Assembly: GCA_963556195.1 (NCBI GenBank)
Contig: CAUVYP010000579.1
Location: forward strand, 1,054,001-1,118,000
Reading direction: 5' to 3'
Length of the DNA stretch: 64,000 nt
From: Sepiola atlantica
Lineage: Eukaryota > Mollusca > Cephalopoda > Sepiida > Sepiolidae
This document shows, one piece after another, positions 1-12,024 of the stretch (position 1 is the stretch's first letter; each line of letters starts with the position of its first letter). The translations under genes and the position numbers were made by a program. A model generated the notes under the pieces. The model made no database searches and was not told the DNA's origin. It saw only the letters and a program-made list of their open reading frames with translations.

Positions 1-120
1 AAACTTGGTACTTCAGTAGAAAATGTGTGTCCGCTAATGTCTGCAAAGTTTCGGAGCACAATTCTTATAAATGTGGAAGTTATTAACACAAGCGATATAC
101 CTTTTAAATCGCACTAAATT
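1..120 (+). repeat. Partial satellite monomer at the left edge (rP type)
   Basis: These bases are p67-p186 of a monomer whose first 66 bases lie outside the window. It has G at p119 and the P-type 3' module (gatatacctttt), so it is an rP copy. The array therefore continues to the left of the window. Confidence 0.95.
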
Positions 121-303
121 TTGTTGATGTTTTGCGTATTCAGTTTGTATCGACATATCTCCGGGAGTACAAGAGCTGAACTTCTGAAACTTGGTACTTC
201 AGTAGAAAATGTGTGTCCGCTAATGTCTGCAAAGTTTCAGAGCACAATTCTTATAAATGTGGAAGTTATAAACAAAAGCGCTATCAACTTAAAATCGCAC
301 TAA
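121..303 (+). other. Representative 60-codon open frame of the monomer, judged non-coding
   Basis: From the TTG at p1 the + frame stays open for 60 codons and ends at the TAA at p181-183. It recurs in most monomers because the unit is 62 codons long. Against coding: there is no ATG at the frame start (first ATG at p7), no recognisable signal or domain, and no upstream control region distinct from the repeat. Variable sites include many that change the residue (Q/R, I/C, K/T/E). Stop-containing versions have been copied into many HOR units, and stop-loss copies fuse two units (16489-16857, 20581-20949, 22813-23181, 25045-25413, 57409-57777). I see no sign of selection on a protein. Confidence 0.8.
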
Positions 304-530
304 ATTTTGTTGATGTTTTGCGTATTCAGTTTGTATCGACATATCTCCGGGAGTACAAGAGCTGAACTTCTGAAACTTGGTACTTCAGTAGAAAATGTGT
401 GTCCGCTAATGTCTGCAAAGTTTCAGAGCACAATTTGTATAAATGTGGAAGTTATAAACAAAAGCGATATCAACTTAAAATCGCACTAAATTTTGTTGAT
501 GTTTTGCGTATTCAGTTTGTATCGACATAT

Positions 531-539
531 CTCCGGGAG
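531..539. other. Odd palindrome CTCC-G-GGAG in the reference monomer
   Basis: Four-base arms flank a single central G at p39-47. The motif recurs in nearly every copy. Copies with CTCCTGGAG (26719-26904, 52573-52758, 54247-54432, 57409-57594, 57595-57780) keep the arms and change only the centre. A few copies break one arm, for example 29881-30066 and 35275-35460 (ctccggaag) and 25603-25788 (ctccaggag). It is a candidate protein-binding dyad, but chance is equally possible at this length. Confidence 0.4.
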
Positions 540-649
540 TACAAGAGCTGAACTTCTGAAACTTGGTACTTCAGTAGAAAATGTGTGTCCGCTAATGTCT
601 GCAAAGTTTCGGAGCACAATTCTTATAAATGTGGAAGTTATAAACAAAA

Positions 650-670
650 GCGATATCAACTTAAAATCGC
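650..670. other. Inverted pair GCGAT / ATCGC in the 3' module
   Basis: Five-base arms are separated by an 11-base loop (p158-178). The dyad survives in K, T, P and E monomers although the loop differs strongly between P and K. It is destroyed in D monomers, where the left arm reads GACCT. This is the only clear dyad that separates monomer classes. Whether it extrudes or binds a protein cannot be told from sequence. Confidence 0.4.
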
Positions 671-864
671 ACTAAATTTTGTTGATGTTTTGCGTATTCA
701 GTTTGTATCGACATATCTCCGGGAGTACAAGAGCTGAACTTCTGAAACTTTGTACTTCAGTAGAAAATGTGTGTCCGCTAATGTCTGCAAAGTTTCAGAG
801 CACAATTTGTATAAATGTGGAAGTTATAAACACAAGCGATATCAACTTAAAATCGCACTAAATT

Positions 865-1050
865 TTGTTGATGTTTTGAGTATTCAGTTTGTATCGACAT
901 ATCTCCGGGAGTACAAGAGCTGAACTTCTGAAACTTGGTACTTCAGTAGAAAATGTGTGTCCGCTAATGGTTGCAAAGTTTCGGAGCACAATTCTTATAA
1001 ATGTGGAAGTTATTAACACAAGCGATATACCTTTTAAATCGCACTAAATT
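865..1050 (+). repeat. Divergent rP monomer with private double substitution
   Basis: This copy carries tttgag at p11-16 (C15 to A, an in-frame TGA) and a private TC-to-GT double change at p106-107 (taatggttgc). I did not see that double change in any other copy. It also differs from the 'tgagaattc' alleles of the right domain by keeping T at p17. Confidence 0.8.
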
Positions 1051-3282
1051 TTGTTGATGTTTTCCGTATTCAGTTTGTATCGACATATCTCCGGGAGTAC
1101 AAGAGCTGAACTTCTGAAACTTGGTACTTCAGTAGAAAATGTGTGTCCGCTAATGTCTGCAAAGTTTCGGAGCACAATTCTTATAAATGTGGAAGTTATA
1201 AACAAAAGCGATATCAACTTAAAATCGCACTAAATTTTGTTGATGTTTTGCGTATTCAGTTTGTATCGACATATCTCCGGGAGTACAAGAGCTGAACTTC
1301 TGAAACTTGGTACTTCAGTAAAAAATGTGTGTCCGCTTATGTCTGCAAAGTTTCGGAGCACAATTCTTATAAATGTGGAAGTTATTAACACAAGCGATAT
1401 ACCTTTTAAATCGCACTAAATTTTGTTGATGTTTTGCGTATTCAGTTTGTATCGACATATCTCCGGGAGTACAAGAGCTGAACTTCTGAAACTTGGTACT
1501 TCAGTAGAAAATGTGTGTCCGCTAATGTCTGAAAAGTTTCAGAGCACAATTTGTATAAATGTGGAAGTTATAAACACAAGCGATATCAACTTAAAATCGC
1601 ACTAAATTTTGTTGATGTTTTGCGTATTCAGTTTGTATCGACATATCTCCGGGAGTACAAGAGCTGAACTTCTGAAACTTGGTACTTCAGTAGAAAATGT
1701 GTGTCCGCTAATGTCTGCAAAGTTTCGGAGCACAATTCTTATAAATGTGGAAGTTATAAACAAAAGCGATATCAACTTAAAATCGCACTAAATTTTGTTG
1801 ATGTTTTGCGTATTCAGTTTGTATCGACATATCTCCGGGAGTACAAGAGCTGAACTTCTGAAACTTGGTACTTCAGTAGAAAATGTGTGTCCGCTAATGT
1901 CTGCAAAGTTTCGGAGCACAATTCTTATAAATGTGGAAGTTATTAACACAAGCGATATACCTTTTAAATCGCACTAAATTTTGTTGATGTTTTGCGTATT
2001 CAGTTTGTATCGACATATCTCCGGGAGTACAAGAGCTGAACTTCTGAAACTTGGTACTTCAGTAGAAAATGTGTGTCCGCTAATGTCTGCAAAGTTTCGG
2101 AGCACAATTCTTATAAATGTGGAAGTTATAAACAAAAGCGATATCAACTTAAAATCGCACTAAATTTTGTTGATGTTTTGCGTATTCAGTTTGTATCGAC
2201 ATATCTGCGGGAGTACACGAGCTGAACTTCTGAAACTTGGTACTTCAGTAGAAAATGTGTGTCCGCTAATGTCTGCAAAGTTTCGGAGCACAATTCTTAT
2301 AAATGTGGAAGTTATTAACACAAGCGATATACCTTTTAAATCGCACTAAATTTTGTTGATGTTTTGCGTATTCAGTTTGTATCGACATATCTCCGGGAGT
2401 ACAAGAGCTGAACTTCTGAAACTTGGTACTTCAGTAGAAAATGTGTGTCCGCTAATGTCTGCAAAGTTTCAGAGCACAATTTGTATAAATGTGGAAGTTA
2501 TAAACAAAAGCGATATCAACTTTAAATCGCACTAAATTTTGTTTATGTTTTGCGTATTCAGTTTGTATCGACATATCTCCGGGAGTACAAGAGCTGAACT
2601 TCTGAAACTTGGTACCTCAGTAGAAAATGTGTGTCCGCTAATGTCTGCAAAGTTTCAGAGCACAATTCTTATAAATGTGGAAGTTATAAACAAAAGCGAT
2701 ATCAACTTAAAATCGCACTAAATTTTGTTGATGTTTTGCGTATTCAGTTTGTATCGACATATCTCCGGGAGTACAAGAGCTGAACTTCTGAAACTTGGTA
2801 CTTCAGTAGAAAATGTGTGTCCGCTAATGTCTGCAAAGTTTCAGAGCACAATTTGTATAAATGTGGAAGTTATAAACACAAGGGATATCAACTTAAAATC
2901 GCACTAAATTTTGTTGATGTTTTGCGTATTCAGTTTGTATCGACATATCTCCGGGAGTACAAGAGCTGAACTTCTGAAACTTGGTACTTCAGTAGAAAAT
3001 GTGTGTCCGCTAATGTCTGCAAAGTTTCGGAGCACAATTCTTATAAATGTGGAAGTTATAAACAAAAGCGATATCAACTTAAAATCGCACTAAATTTTGT
3101 TGATGTTTTGCGTATTCAGTTTGTATCGACATATCTCCGGGAGTACAAGAGCTGAACTTCTGAAACTTGGTACTTAAGTAGAAAATGTGTGTCCGCTTAT
3201 GTCTGCAAAGTTTCGGAGCACAATTCTTATAAATGTGGAAGTTATTAACACAAGCGATATACCTTTTAAATCGCACTAAATT

Positions 3283-4956
3283 TTGTTGATGTTTTGCGTA
3301 TTCAGTTTGTATCGACATATCTCCGGGAGTACAAGAGCTGAACTTCTGAAACTTGGTACTTCAGTAGAAAATGTGTGTCCGCTAATGTCTGCAAAGTTTC
3401 AGAGCACAATTCTTATAAATGTGGAAGTTATAAACAAAAGCGATATCAACTTAAAATCGCACTAAATTTTGTTGATGTTTTGCGTATTCAGTTTGTATCG
3501 ACATATCTCCGGGAGTACAAGAGCTGAACTTCTGAAACTTGGTACTTCAGTAGAAAATGTGTGTCCGCTAATGTCTGCAAAGTTTCAGAGCACAATTTGT
3601 ATAAATGTGGAAGTTATAAACACAAGCGATATCAACTTAAAATCGCACTAAATTTTGTTGATGTTTTGCGTATTCAGTTTGTATCGACATATCTCCGGGA
3701 GTACAAGAGCTGAACTTCTGAAACTTGGTACTTCAGTAGAAAATGTGTGTCCGCTAATGTCTGCAAAGTTTCGGAGCACAATTCTTATAAATGTGGAAGT
3801 TATTAACACAAGCGATATACCTTTTAAATCGCACTAAATTTTGTTGATGTTTTGCGTATTCAGTTTGTATCGACATATCTCCGGGAGTACAAGAGCTGAA
3901 CTTCTGAAACTTGGTACTTCAGTAGAAAATGTGTGTCCGCTAATGTCTGCAAAGTTTCAGAGCACAATTCTTATAAATGTGGAAGTTATAAACAAAAGCG
4001 ATATCAACTTAAAATCGCACTAAATTTTGTTGATGTTTTGCGTATTCAGTTTGTATCGACATATCTCCGGGAGTACAAGAGCTGAACTTCTGAAACTCGG
4101 TACTTCAGTAGAAAATGTGTGTCCGCTAATGTCTGCAAAGTTTCAGAGCACAATTTGTATAAATGTGGAAGTTATAAACACAAGCGATATCAACTTAAAA
4201 TCGCACTAAATTTTGTTGATGTTTTGCGTATTAAGTTTGTATCGACATATCTCCGGGAGTACAAGAGCTGAACTTCTGAAACTTGGTACTTCAGTAGAAA
4301 ATGTGTGTCCGCTAATGTCTGCAAAGTTTCGGAGCACAATTCTTATAAATGTGGAAGTTATTAACACAAGCGATATACCTTTTAAATCGCACTAAATTTT
4401 GTTGATGTTTTGCGTATTCAGTTTGTATCGACATATCTCCGGGAGTACAAGAGCTGAACTTCTGAAACTTGGTACTTCAGTAGAAAATGTGTGTCCGCTA
4501 ATGTCTGCAAAGTTTCAGAGCACAATTCTTATAAATGTGGAAGTTATAAACAAAAGCGATATCAAATTAAAATCGCACTAAATTTTGTTGATGTTTTGCG
4601 TATTCAGTTTGTATCGACATATCTCCGGGAGTACAAGAGCTGAACTTCTGAAACTTGGTACTTCAGTAGAAAATGTGTGTCCGCTAATGTCTGCAAAGTT
4701 TCAGAGCACAATTTGTATAAATGTGGAAGTTATAAACACAAGCGATATCAACTTAAAATCGCACTAAATTTTGTTGATGTTTTGCGTATTCAGTTTGTAT
4801 CGACATATCTCCGGGAGTACAAGAGCTGAACTTCTGAAACTTGGTACTTCAGTAGAAAATGTGTGTCCGCTAATGTCTGCAAAGTTTCGGAGCACAATTC
4901 TTATAAATGTGGAAGTTATAAACAAAAGCGATATCAACTTAAAATCGCACTAAATT
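3283..4956 (+). repeat. Three 558-bp trimer repeats (qK - q*T - rP/rK)
   Basis: Monomers 18-26 form three consecutive trimers: 3283-3840, 3841-4398 and 4399-4956. The first two end in rP and the third in rK. This is the clearest run of the basic three-monomer phrase of the left domain. The copies differ by single bases, for example C at p72 (aaactcgg) in 4027-4212. Confidence 0.85.
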
Positions 4957-6258
4957 TTGTTGATGTTTTGCGTATTCAGTTTGTATCGACATATCTCCGG
5001 GAGTACAAGAGCTGAACTTCTGAAACTTGGTACTTCAGTAGAAAATGTGTGTCCGCTTATGTCTGCAAAGTTTCGGAGCACAATTCTTATAAATGTGGAA
5101 GTTATGAACACAAGCGATATCAACTTAAAATCGCACTAAATTTTGTTGATGTTTTGCGTATTCAGTTTGTATCGACATATCTCCGGGAGTACAAGAGCTG
5201 AACTTCTGAAACTTGGTACTTCAGTAGAACATGTGTGTCCGCTAATGTCTGCAAAGTTTCAGAGCACAATTCTTATAAATGTGGAAGTTATAAACAAAAG
5301 CGATATCAACTTAAAATCGCACTAAATTTTGTTGATGTTTTGCGTATTCAGTTTGTATCGACATATCTCCGGGAGTACAAGAGCTGAACTTCTGAAACTT
5401 GGTACTTCAGTAGAAAATGTGTGTCCGCTAATGTCTGCAAAGTTTCAGAGCACAATTTGTATAAATGTGGAAGTTATAAACACAAGCGATATCAACTTAA
5501 AATCGCACTAAATTTTGTTGATGTTTTGCGTATTCAGTTTGTATCGACATATCTCCGGGAGTACAAGAGCTGAACTTCTGAAACTTGGTACTTCAGTAGA
5601 AAATGTGTGTCCGCTAATGTCTGCAAAGTTTCGGAGCACAATTCTTATAAATGTGGAAGTTATAAACAAAAGCGATATCAACTTAAAATCGCACTAAATT
5701 TTGTTGATGTTTTGCGTATTCAGTTTGTATCGACATATCTCCGGGAGTACAAGAGCTGAACTTCTGAAACTTTGTACTTCAGTAGAAAATGTGTGTCCGC
5801 TAATGTCTGCAAAGTTTCAGAGCACAATTTGTATAAATGTGGAAGTTATAAACATAAGCGATATCAACTTAAAATCGCACTAAATTTTGTTGATGTTTTG
5901 CGTATTCAGTTTGTATCGACATATCTCCGGGAGTACAAGAGCTGAACTTCTGAAACTTGGTACTTCAGTAGAAAATGTGTGTCCGCTAATGTCTGCAAAG
6001 TTTCGGAGCACAATTCTTATAAATGTGGAAGTTATTAACACAAGCGATATACCTTTTAAATCGCACTAAATTTTGTTGATGTTTTGCGTATTCAGTTTGT
6101 ATCGACATATCTCCGGGAGTACAAGAGCTGAACTTCTGAAACTTGGTACTTCAGTAGAAAATGTGTGTCCGCTAATGTCTGCAAAGTTTCAGAGCACAAT
6201 TTGTATAAATGTGGAAGTTATAAACACAAGCGATATCAACTTAAAATCGCACTAAATT

Positions 6259-7746
6259 TTGTTGATGTTTTGCGTATTCAGTTTGTATCGACATATCTCC
6301 GGGAGTACAAGAGCTGAACTTCTGAAACTTGGTACTTCAGTAGAAAATGTGTGTCCGCTAATGTCTGAAAAGTTTCGGAGCACAATTCTTATAAATGTGG
6401 AAGTTATAAACAAAAGCGATATCAACTTAAAATCGCACTAAATTTTGTTGATGTTTTGCGTATTCAGTTTGTATCGACATATCTCCGGGAGTACAAGAGC
6501 TGAACTTCTGAAACTTCGTACTTCAGTAGAAAATGTGTGTCCGCTAATGTCTGCAAAGTTTCAGAGCACAATTCTTATAAATGTGGAAGTTATAAACAAA
6601 AGCGATATCAACTTAAAATCGCACTAAATTTTGTTGATGTTTTGCGTATTCAGTTTGTATCGACATATCTCCGGGAGTACAAGAGCTGAACTTCTGAAAC
6701 TTGGTACTTCAGTAGAAAATGTGTGTCCGCTAATGTCTGCAAAGTTTCAGAGCACAATTTGTATAAATGTGGAAGTTATAAACACAAGCGATATCAACTT
6801 AAAATCGCACTAAATTTTGTTGATGTTTTGCGTATTCAGTTTGTATCGACATATCTCCGGGAGTACAAGAGCTGAACTTCTGAAACTTGGTACTTCAGTA
6901 GAAAATGTGTGTCCGCTAATGTCTGCAAAGTTTCGGAGCACAATTCTTATAAATGTGGAAGTTATTAACACAAGCGATATACCTTTTAAATCGCACTAAA
7001 TTTTGTTGATGTTTTGCGTATTCAGTTTGTATCGACATATCTCCGGGAGTACAAGAGCTGAACTTCTAAAACTTGGTACTTCAGTAGAAAATGTGTGTCC
7101 GCTAATGTCTGCAAAGTTTCAGAGCACAATTCTTATAAATGTGGAAGTTATAAACAAAAGCGATATCAACTTAAAATCGCACTAAATTTTGTTGATGTTT
7201 TGCGTATTCAGTTTGTATCGACATATCTCCGGGAGTACAAGAGCTGAACTTCTGAAACTTGGTACTTCAGTAGAAAATGTGTGTCCGCTAATGTCTGCAA
7301 AGTTTCAGAGCACAATTTGTATTAATGTGGAAGTTATAAACACAAGCGATATCAACTTAAAATCGCACTAAATTTTGTTGATGTTTTGCGTATTCAGTTT
7401 GTATCGACATATCTCCGGGAGTACAAGAGCTGAACTTCTGAAACTTGGTACTTCAGTAGAAAATGTGTGTCCGCTAATGTCTGCAAAGTTTCGGAGCACA
7501 ATTCTTATAAATGTGGAAGTTATAAACAAAAGCGATATCAACTTAAAATCGCACTAAATTTTGTTGATGTTTTGCGTATTCAGTTTGTATCGACATATCT
7601 CCGGGAGTACAAGAGCTGAACTTCTGAAACTTTGTACTTCAGTAGAAAATGTGTGTCCGCTAATGTCTGCAAAGTTTCAGAGCACAATTTGTATAAATGT
7701 GGAAGTTATAAACACAAGCGATATCAACTTAAAATCGCACTAAATT
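6259..7746 (+). repeat. Third, dispersed copy of the 1488-bp segment
   Basis: Monomers 34-41 repeat the order of the 9049-12024 duplication, with the same C73, cttctaaaac and gtattaatg marks, but lack the ggaagatata change. That change therefore arose after this copy separated. Its first monomer has a private gaaaag at p109-114. It lies 15 monomers (2790 bp) upstream of the second copy. Confidence 0.8.
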
Positions 7747-9048
7747 TTGTTGATGTTTTGCGTATTCAGTTTGTATCGACATATCTCCGGGAGTACAAGA
7801 GCTGAACTTCTGAAACTTGGTACTTCAGTAGAAAATGTGTGTCCGCTAATGTCTGCAAAGTTTCGGAGCACAATTCTTATAAATGTGGAAGTTATTAACA
7901 CAAGCGATATACCTTTTAAATCGCACTAAATTTTGTTGATGTTTTGCGTATTCAGTTTGTATCGACATATCTCCGGGAGTACAAGAGCTGAACTTCTGAA
8001 ACTTGGTACTTCAGTAGAAAATGTGTGTCCGCTAATGTCTGCAAAGTTTCGGAGCACAATTCTTATAAATGTGGAAGTTATAAACAAAAGCGATATCAAC
8101 TTAAAATCGCACTAAATTTTGTTGATGTTTTGCGTATTCAGTTTGTATCGACATATCTCCGGGAGTACAAGAGCTGAACTTCTGAAACTTTGTACTTCAG
8201 TAGAAAATGTGTGTCCGCTAATGTCTGCAAAGTTTCAGAGCACAATTTGTATAAATGTGGAAGTTATAAACATAAGCGATATCAACTTAAAATCGCACTA
8301 AATTTTGTTGATGTTTTGCGTATTCAGTTTGTATCGACATATCTCCGGGAGTACAAGAGCTGAACTTCTGAAACTTGGTACTTCAGTAGAAAATGTGTGT
8401 CCGCTAATGTCTGCAAAGTTTCGGAGCACAATTCTTATAAATGTGGAAGTTATTAACACAAGCGATATACCTTTTAAATCGCACTAAATTTTGTTGATGT
8501 TTTGCGTATTCAGTTTGTATCGACATATCTCCGGGAGTACAAGAGCTGAACTTCTGAAACTTGGTACTTCAGTAGAAAATGTGTGTCCGCTAATGTCTGC
8601 AAAGTTTCGGAGCACAATTCTTATAAATGTGGAAGTTATAAACAAAAGCGATATCAACTTAAAATCGCACTAAATTTTGTTGATGTTTTGCGTATTCAGT
8701 TTGTATCGACATATCTCCGGGAGTACAAGAGCTGAACTTCTGAAACTTTGTACTTCAGTAGAAAATGTGTGTCCGCTAATGTCTGCAAAGTTTCAGAGCA
8801 CAATTCTTATAAATGTGGAAGTTATAAACACAAGCGATATCAACTTAAAATCGCACTAAATTTTGTTGATGTTTTGCGTATTCAGTTTGTATCGACATAT
8901 CTCCGGGAGTACAAGAGCTGAACTTCTGAAACTTGGTACTTCAGTAGAAAATGTGTGTCCGCTAATGTCTGCAAAGTTTCGGAGCACAATTCTTATAAAT
9001 GTGGAAGTTATTAACACAAGCGATATACCTTTTAAATCGCACTAAATT
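7375..9048 (+). repeat. Three 558-bp trimer repeats (rK - q*T with T73 - rP)
   Basis: Monomers 40-48 form three trimers starting at 7375, 7933 and 8491. Each middle monomer has T at p73. The second has T at p155 (aacataag), shared with 5701-5886 further left. The third has reverted to CT at p130-131, so it is qT rather than q*T. This is a second trimer phrase, distinct from the one at 3283-4956. Confidence 0.85.
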
Positions 9049-12024
9049 TTGTTGATGTTTTGCGTATTCAGTTTGTATCGACATATCTCCGGGAGTACAA
9101 GAGCTGAACTTCTGAAACTTGGTACTTCAGTAGAAAATGTGTGTCCGCTAATGTCTGCAAAGTTTCGGAGCACAATTCTTATAAATGTGGAAGTTATAAA
9201 CAAAAGCGATATCAACTTAAAATCGCACTAAATTTTGTTGATGTTTTGCGTATTCAGTTTGTATCGACATATCTCCGGGAGTACAAGAGCTGAACTTCTG
9301 AAACTTCGTACTTCAGTAGAAAATGTGTGTCCGCTAATGTCTGCAAAGTTTCAGAGCACAATTCTTATAAATGTGGAAGTTATAAACAAAAGCGATATCA
9401 ACTTAAAATCGCACTAAATTTTGTTGATGTTTTGCGTATTCAGTTTGTATCGACATATCTCCGGGAGTACAAGAGCTGAACTTCTGAAACTTGGTACTTC
9501 AGTAGAAAATGTGTGTCCGCTAATGTCTGCAAAGTTTCAGAGCACAATTTGTATAAATGTGGAAGATATAAACACAAGCGATATCAACTTAAAATCGCAC
9601 TAAATTTTGTTGATGTTTTGCGTATTCAGTTTGTATCGACATATCTCCGGGAGTACAAGAGCTGAACTTCTGAAACTTGGTACTTCAGTAGAAAATGTGT
9701 GTCCGCTAATGTCTGCAAAGTTTCGGAGCACAATTCTTATAAATGTGGAAGTTATTAACACAAGCGATATACCTTTTAAATCGCACTAAATTTTGTTGAT
9801 GTTTTGCGTATTCAGTTTGTATCGACATATCTCCGGGAGTACAAGAGCTGAACTTCTAAAACTTGGTACTTCAGTAGAAAATGTGTGTCCGCTAATGTCT
9901 GCAAAGTTTCAGAGCACAATTCTTATAAATGTGGAAGTTATAAACAAAAGCGATATCAACTTAAAATCGCACTAAATTTTGTTGATGTTTTGCGTATTCA
10001 GTTTGTATCGACATATCTCCGGGAGTACAAGAGCTGAACTTCTGAAACTTGGTACTTCAGTAGAAAATGTGTGTCCGCTAATGTCTGCAAAGTTTCAGAG
10101 CACAATTTGTATTAATGTGGAAGTTATAAACACAAGCGATATCAACTTAAAATCGCACTAAATTTTGTTGATGTTTTGCGTATTCAGTTTGTATCGACAT
10201 ATCTCCGGGAGTACAAGAGCTGAACTTCTGAAACTTGGTACTTCAGTAGAAAATGTGTGTCCGCTAATGTCTGCAAAGTTTCGGAGCACAATTCTTATAA
10301 ATGTGGAAGTTATAAACAAAAGCGATATCAACTTAAAATCGCACTAAATTTTGTTGATGTTTTGCGTATTCAGTTTGTATCGACATATCTCCGGGAGTAC
10401 AAGAGCTGAACTTCTGAAACTTCGTACATCAGTAGAAAATGTGTGTCCGCTAATGTCTGCAAAGTTTCAGAGCACAATTTGTATAAATGTGGAAGTTATA
10501 AACACAAGCGATATCAACTTAAAATCGCACTAAATTTTGTTGATGTTTTGCGTATTCAGTTTGTATCGACATATCTCCGGGAGTACAAGAGCTGAACTTC
10601 TGAAACTTGGTACTTCAGTAGAAAATGTGTGTCCGCTAATGTCTGCAAAGTTTCGGAGCACAATTCTTATAAATGTGGAAGTTATAAACAAAAGCGATAT
10701 CAACTTAAAATCGCACTAAATTTTGTTGATGTTTTGCGTATTCAGTTTGTATCGACATATCTCCGGGAGTACAAGAGCTGAACTTCTGAAACTTCGTACT
10801 TCAGTAGAAAATGTGTGTCCGCTAATGTCTGCAAAGTTTCAGAGCACAATTCTTATAAATGTGGAAGTTATAAACAAAAGCGATATCAACTTAAAATCGC
10901 ACTAAATTTTGTTGATGTTTTGCGTATTCAGTTTGTATCGACATATCTCCGGGAGTACAAGAGCTGAACTTCTGAAACTTGGTACTTCAGTAGAAAATGT
11001 GTGTCCGCTAATGTCTGCAAAGTTTCAGAGCACAATTTGTATAAATGTGGAAGATATAAACACAAGCGATATCAACTTAAAATCGCACTAAATTTTGTTG
11101 ATGTTTTGCGTATTCAGTTTGTATCGACATATCTCCGGGAGTACAAGAGCTGAACTTCTGAAACTTGGTACTTCAGTAGAAAATGTGTGTCCGCTAATGT
11201 CTGCAAAGTTTCGGAGCACAATTCTTATAAATGTGGAAGTTATTAACACAAGCGATATACCTTTTAAATCGCACTAAATTTTGTTGATGTTTTGCGTATT
11301 CAGTTTGTATCGACATATCTCCGGGAGTACAAGAGCTGAACTTCTAAAACTTGGTACTTCAGTAGAAAATGTGTGTCCGCTAATGTCTGCAAAGTTTCAG
11401 AGCACAATTCTTATAAATGTGGAAGTTATAAACAAAAGCGATATCAACTTAAAATCGCACTAAATTTTGTTGATGTTTTGCGTATTCAGTTTGTATCGAC
11501 ATATCTCCGGGAGTACAAGAGCTGAACTTCTGAAACTTGGTACTTCAGTAGAAAATGTGTGTCCGCTAATGTCTGCAAAGTTTCAGAGCACAATTTGTAT
11601 TAATGTGGAAGTTATAAACACAAGCGATATCAACTTAAAATCGCACTAAATTTTGTTGATGTTTTGCGTATTCAGTTTGTATCGACATATCTCCGGGAGT
11701 ACAAGAGCTGAACTTCTGAAACTTGGTACTTCAGTAGAAAATGTGTGTCCGCTAATGTCTGCAAAGTTTCGGAGCACAATTCTTATAAATGTGGAAGTTA
11801 TAAACAAAAGCGATATCAACTTAAAATCGCACTAAATTTTGTTGATGTTTTGCGTATTCAGTTTGTATCGACATATCTCCGGGAGTACAAGAGCTGAACT
11901 TCTGAAACTTTGTACTTCAGTAGAAAATGTGTGTCCGCTAATGTCTGCAAAGTTTCAGAGCACAATTTGTATAAATGTGGAAGTTATAAACACAAGCGAT
12001 ATCAACTTAAAATCGCACTAAATT
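9049..12024 (+). repeat. Tandem duplication of an 8-monomer (1488-bp) segment
   Basis: Monomers 49-56 (9049-10536) match 57-64 (10537-12024). Shared private marks in the same order are: C at p73 (9235 and 10723 copies), ggaagatata (9421 and 10909), cttctaaaac (9793 and 11281) and gtattaatg (9979 and 11467). The last monomers differ: 10351-10536 has C73 with acatca, and 11839-12024 has T73. The two copies are adjacent, as expected from unequal exchange eight monomers out of register. Confidence 0.88.

Larger units (their letters stand above)
493..678 (+). repeat. Reference 186-bp monomer (rK type)
   Basis: This copy is used here as the reference. In order it holds: an A/T run across the monomer junction (aaatttt, reaching p1-2); an invariant 5' half containing a short odd palindrome CTCC-G-GGAG (p39-47); an inverted pair CTGAA/TTCAG (p64-68, p78-82); the q/r site at p119; the CT or TG site at p130-131; a direct pair TTATAAA (p131-137, p146-152); and the variable 3' module (p150-173) with the inverted pair GCGAT/ATCGC (p158-162, p174-178). 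Recurrent variants elsewhere: p6 G to T; p15 and p17 to A; p34 C to T; p73 G to any base; p85 G to A; p103 A to T; p117 T to A; p132 T to C; p147 T to A. Confidence 0.9.

Noticed and set aside
523..540. CENP-B box around tcgacatatctccggg
   Set aside because: The CGGG is present, but the upstream TTCG and the central A are not in the required positions. The tttcgg at p115-120 of r monomers matches only the left half of the box.
3079..3318. 79-codon frame on the - strand (and one of 62 codons at 57402-57590)
   Set aside because: Both lie wholly inside satellite monomers and exist only because local substitutions (the cttaag copy, the gaacacaatt copy) remove reverse-strand stops. They are not conserved in neighbouring copies.
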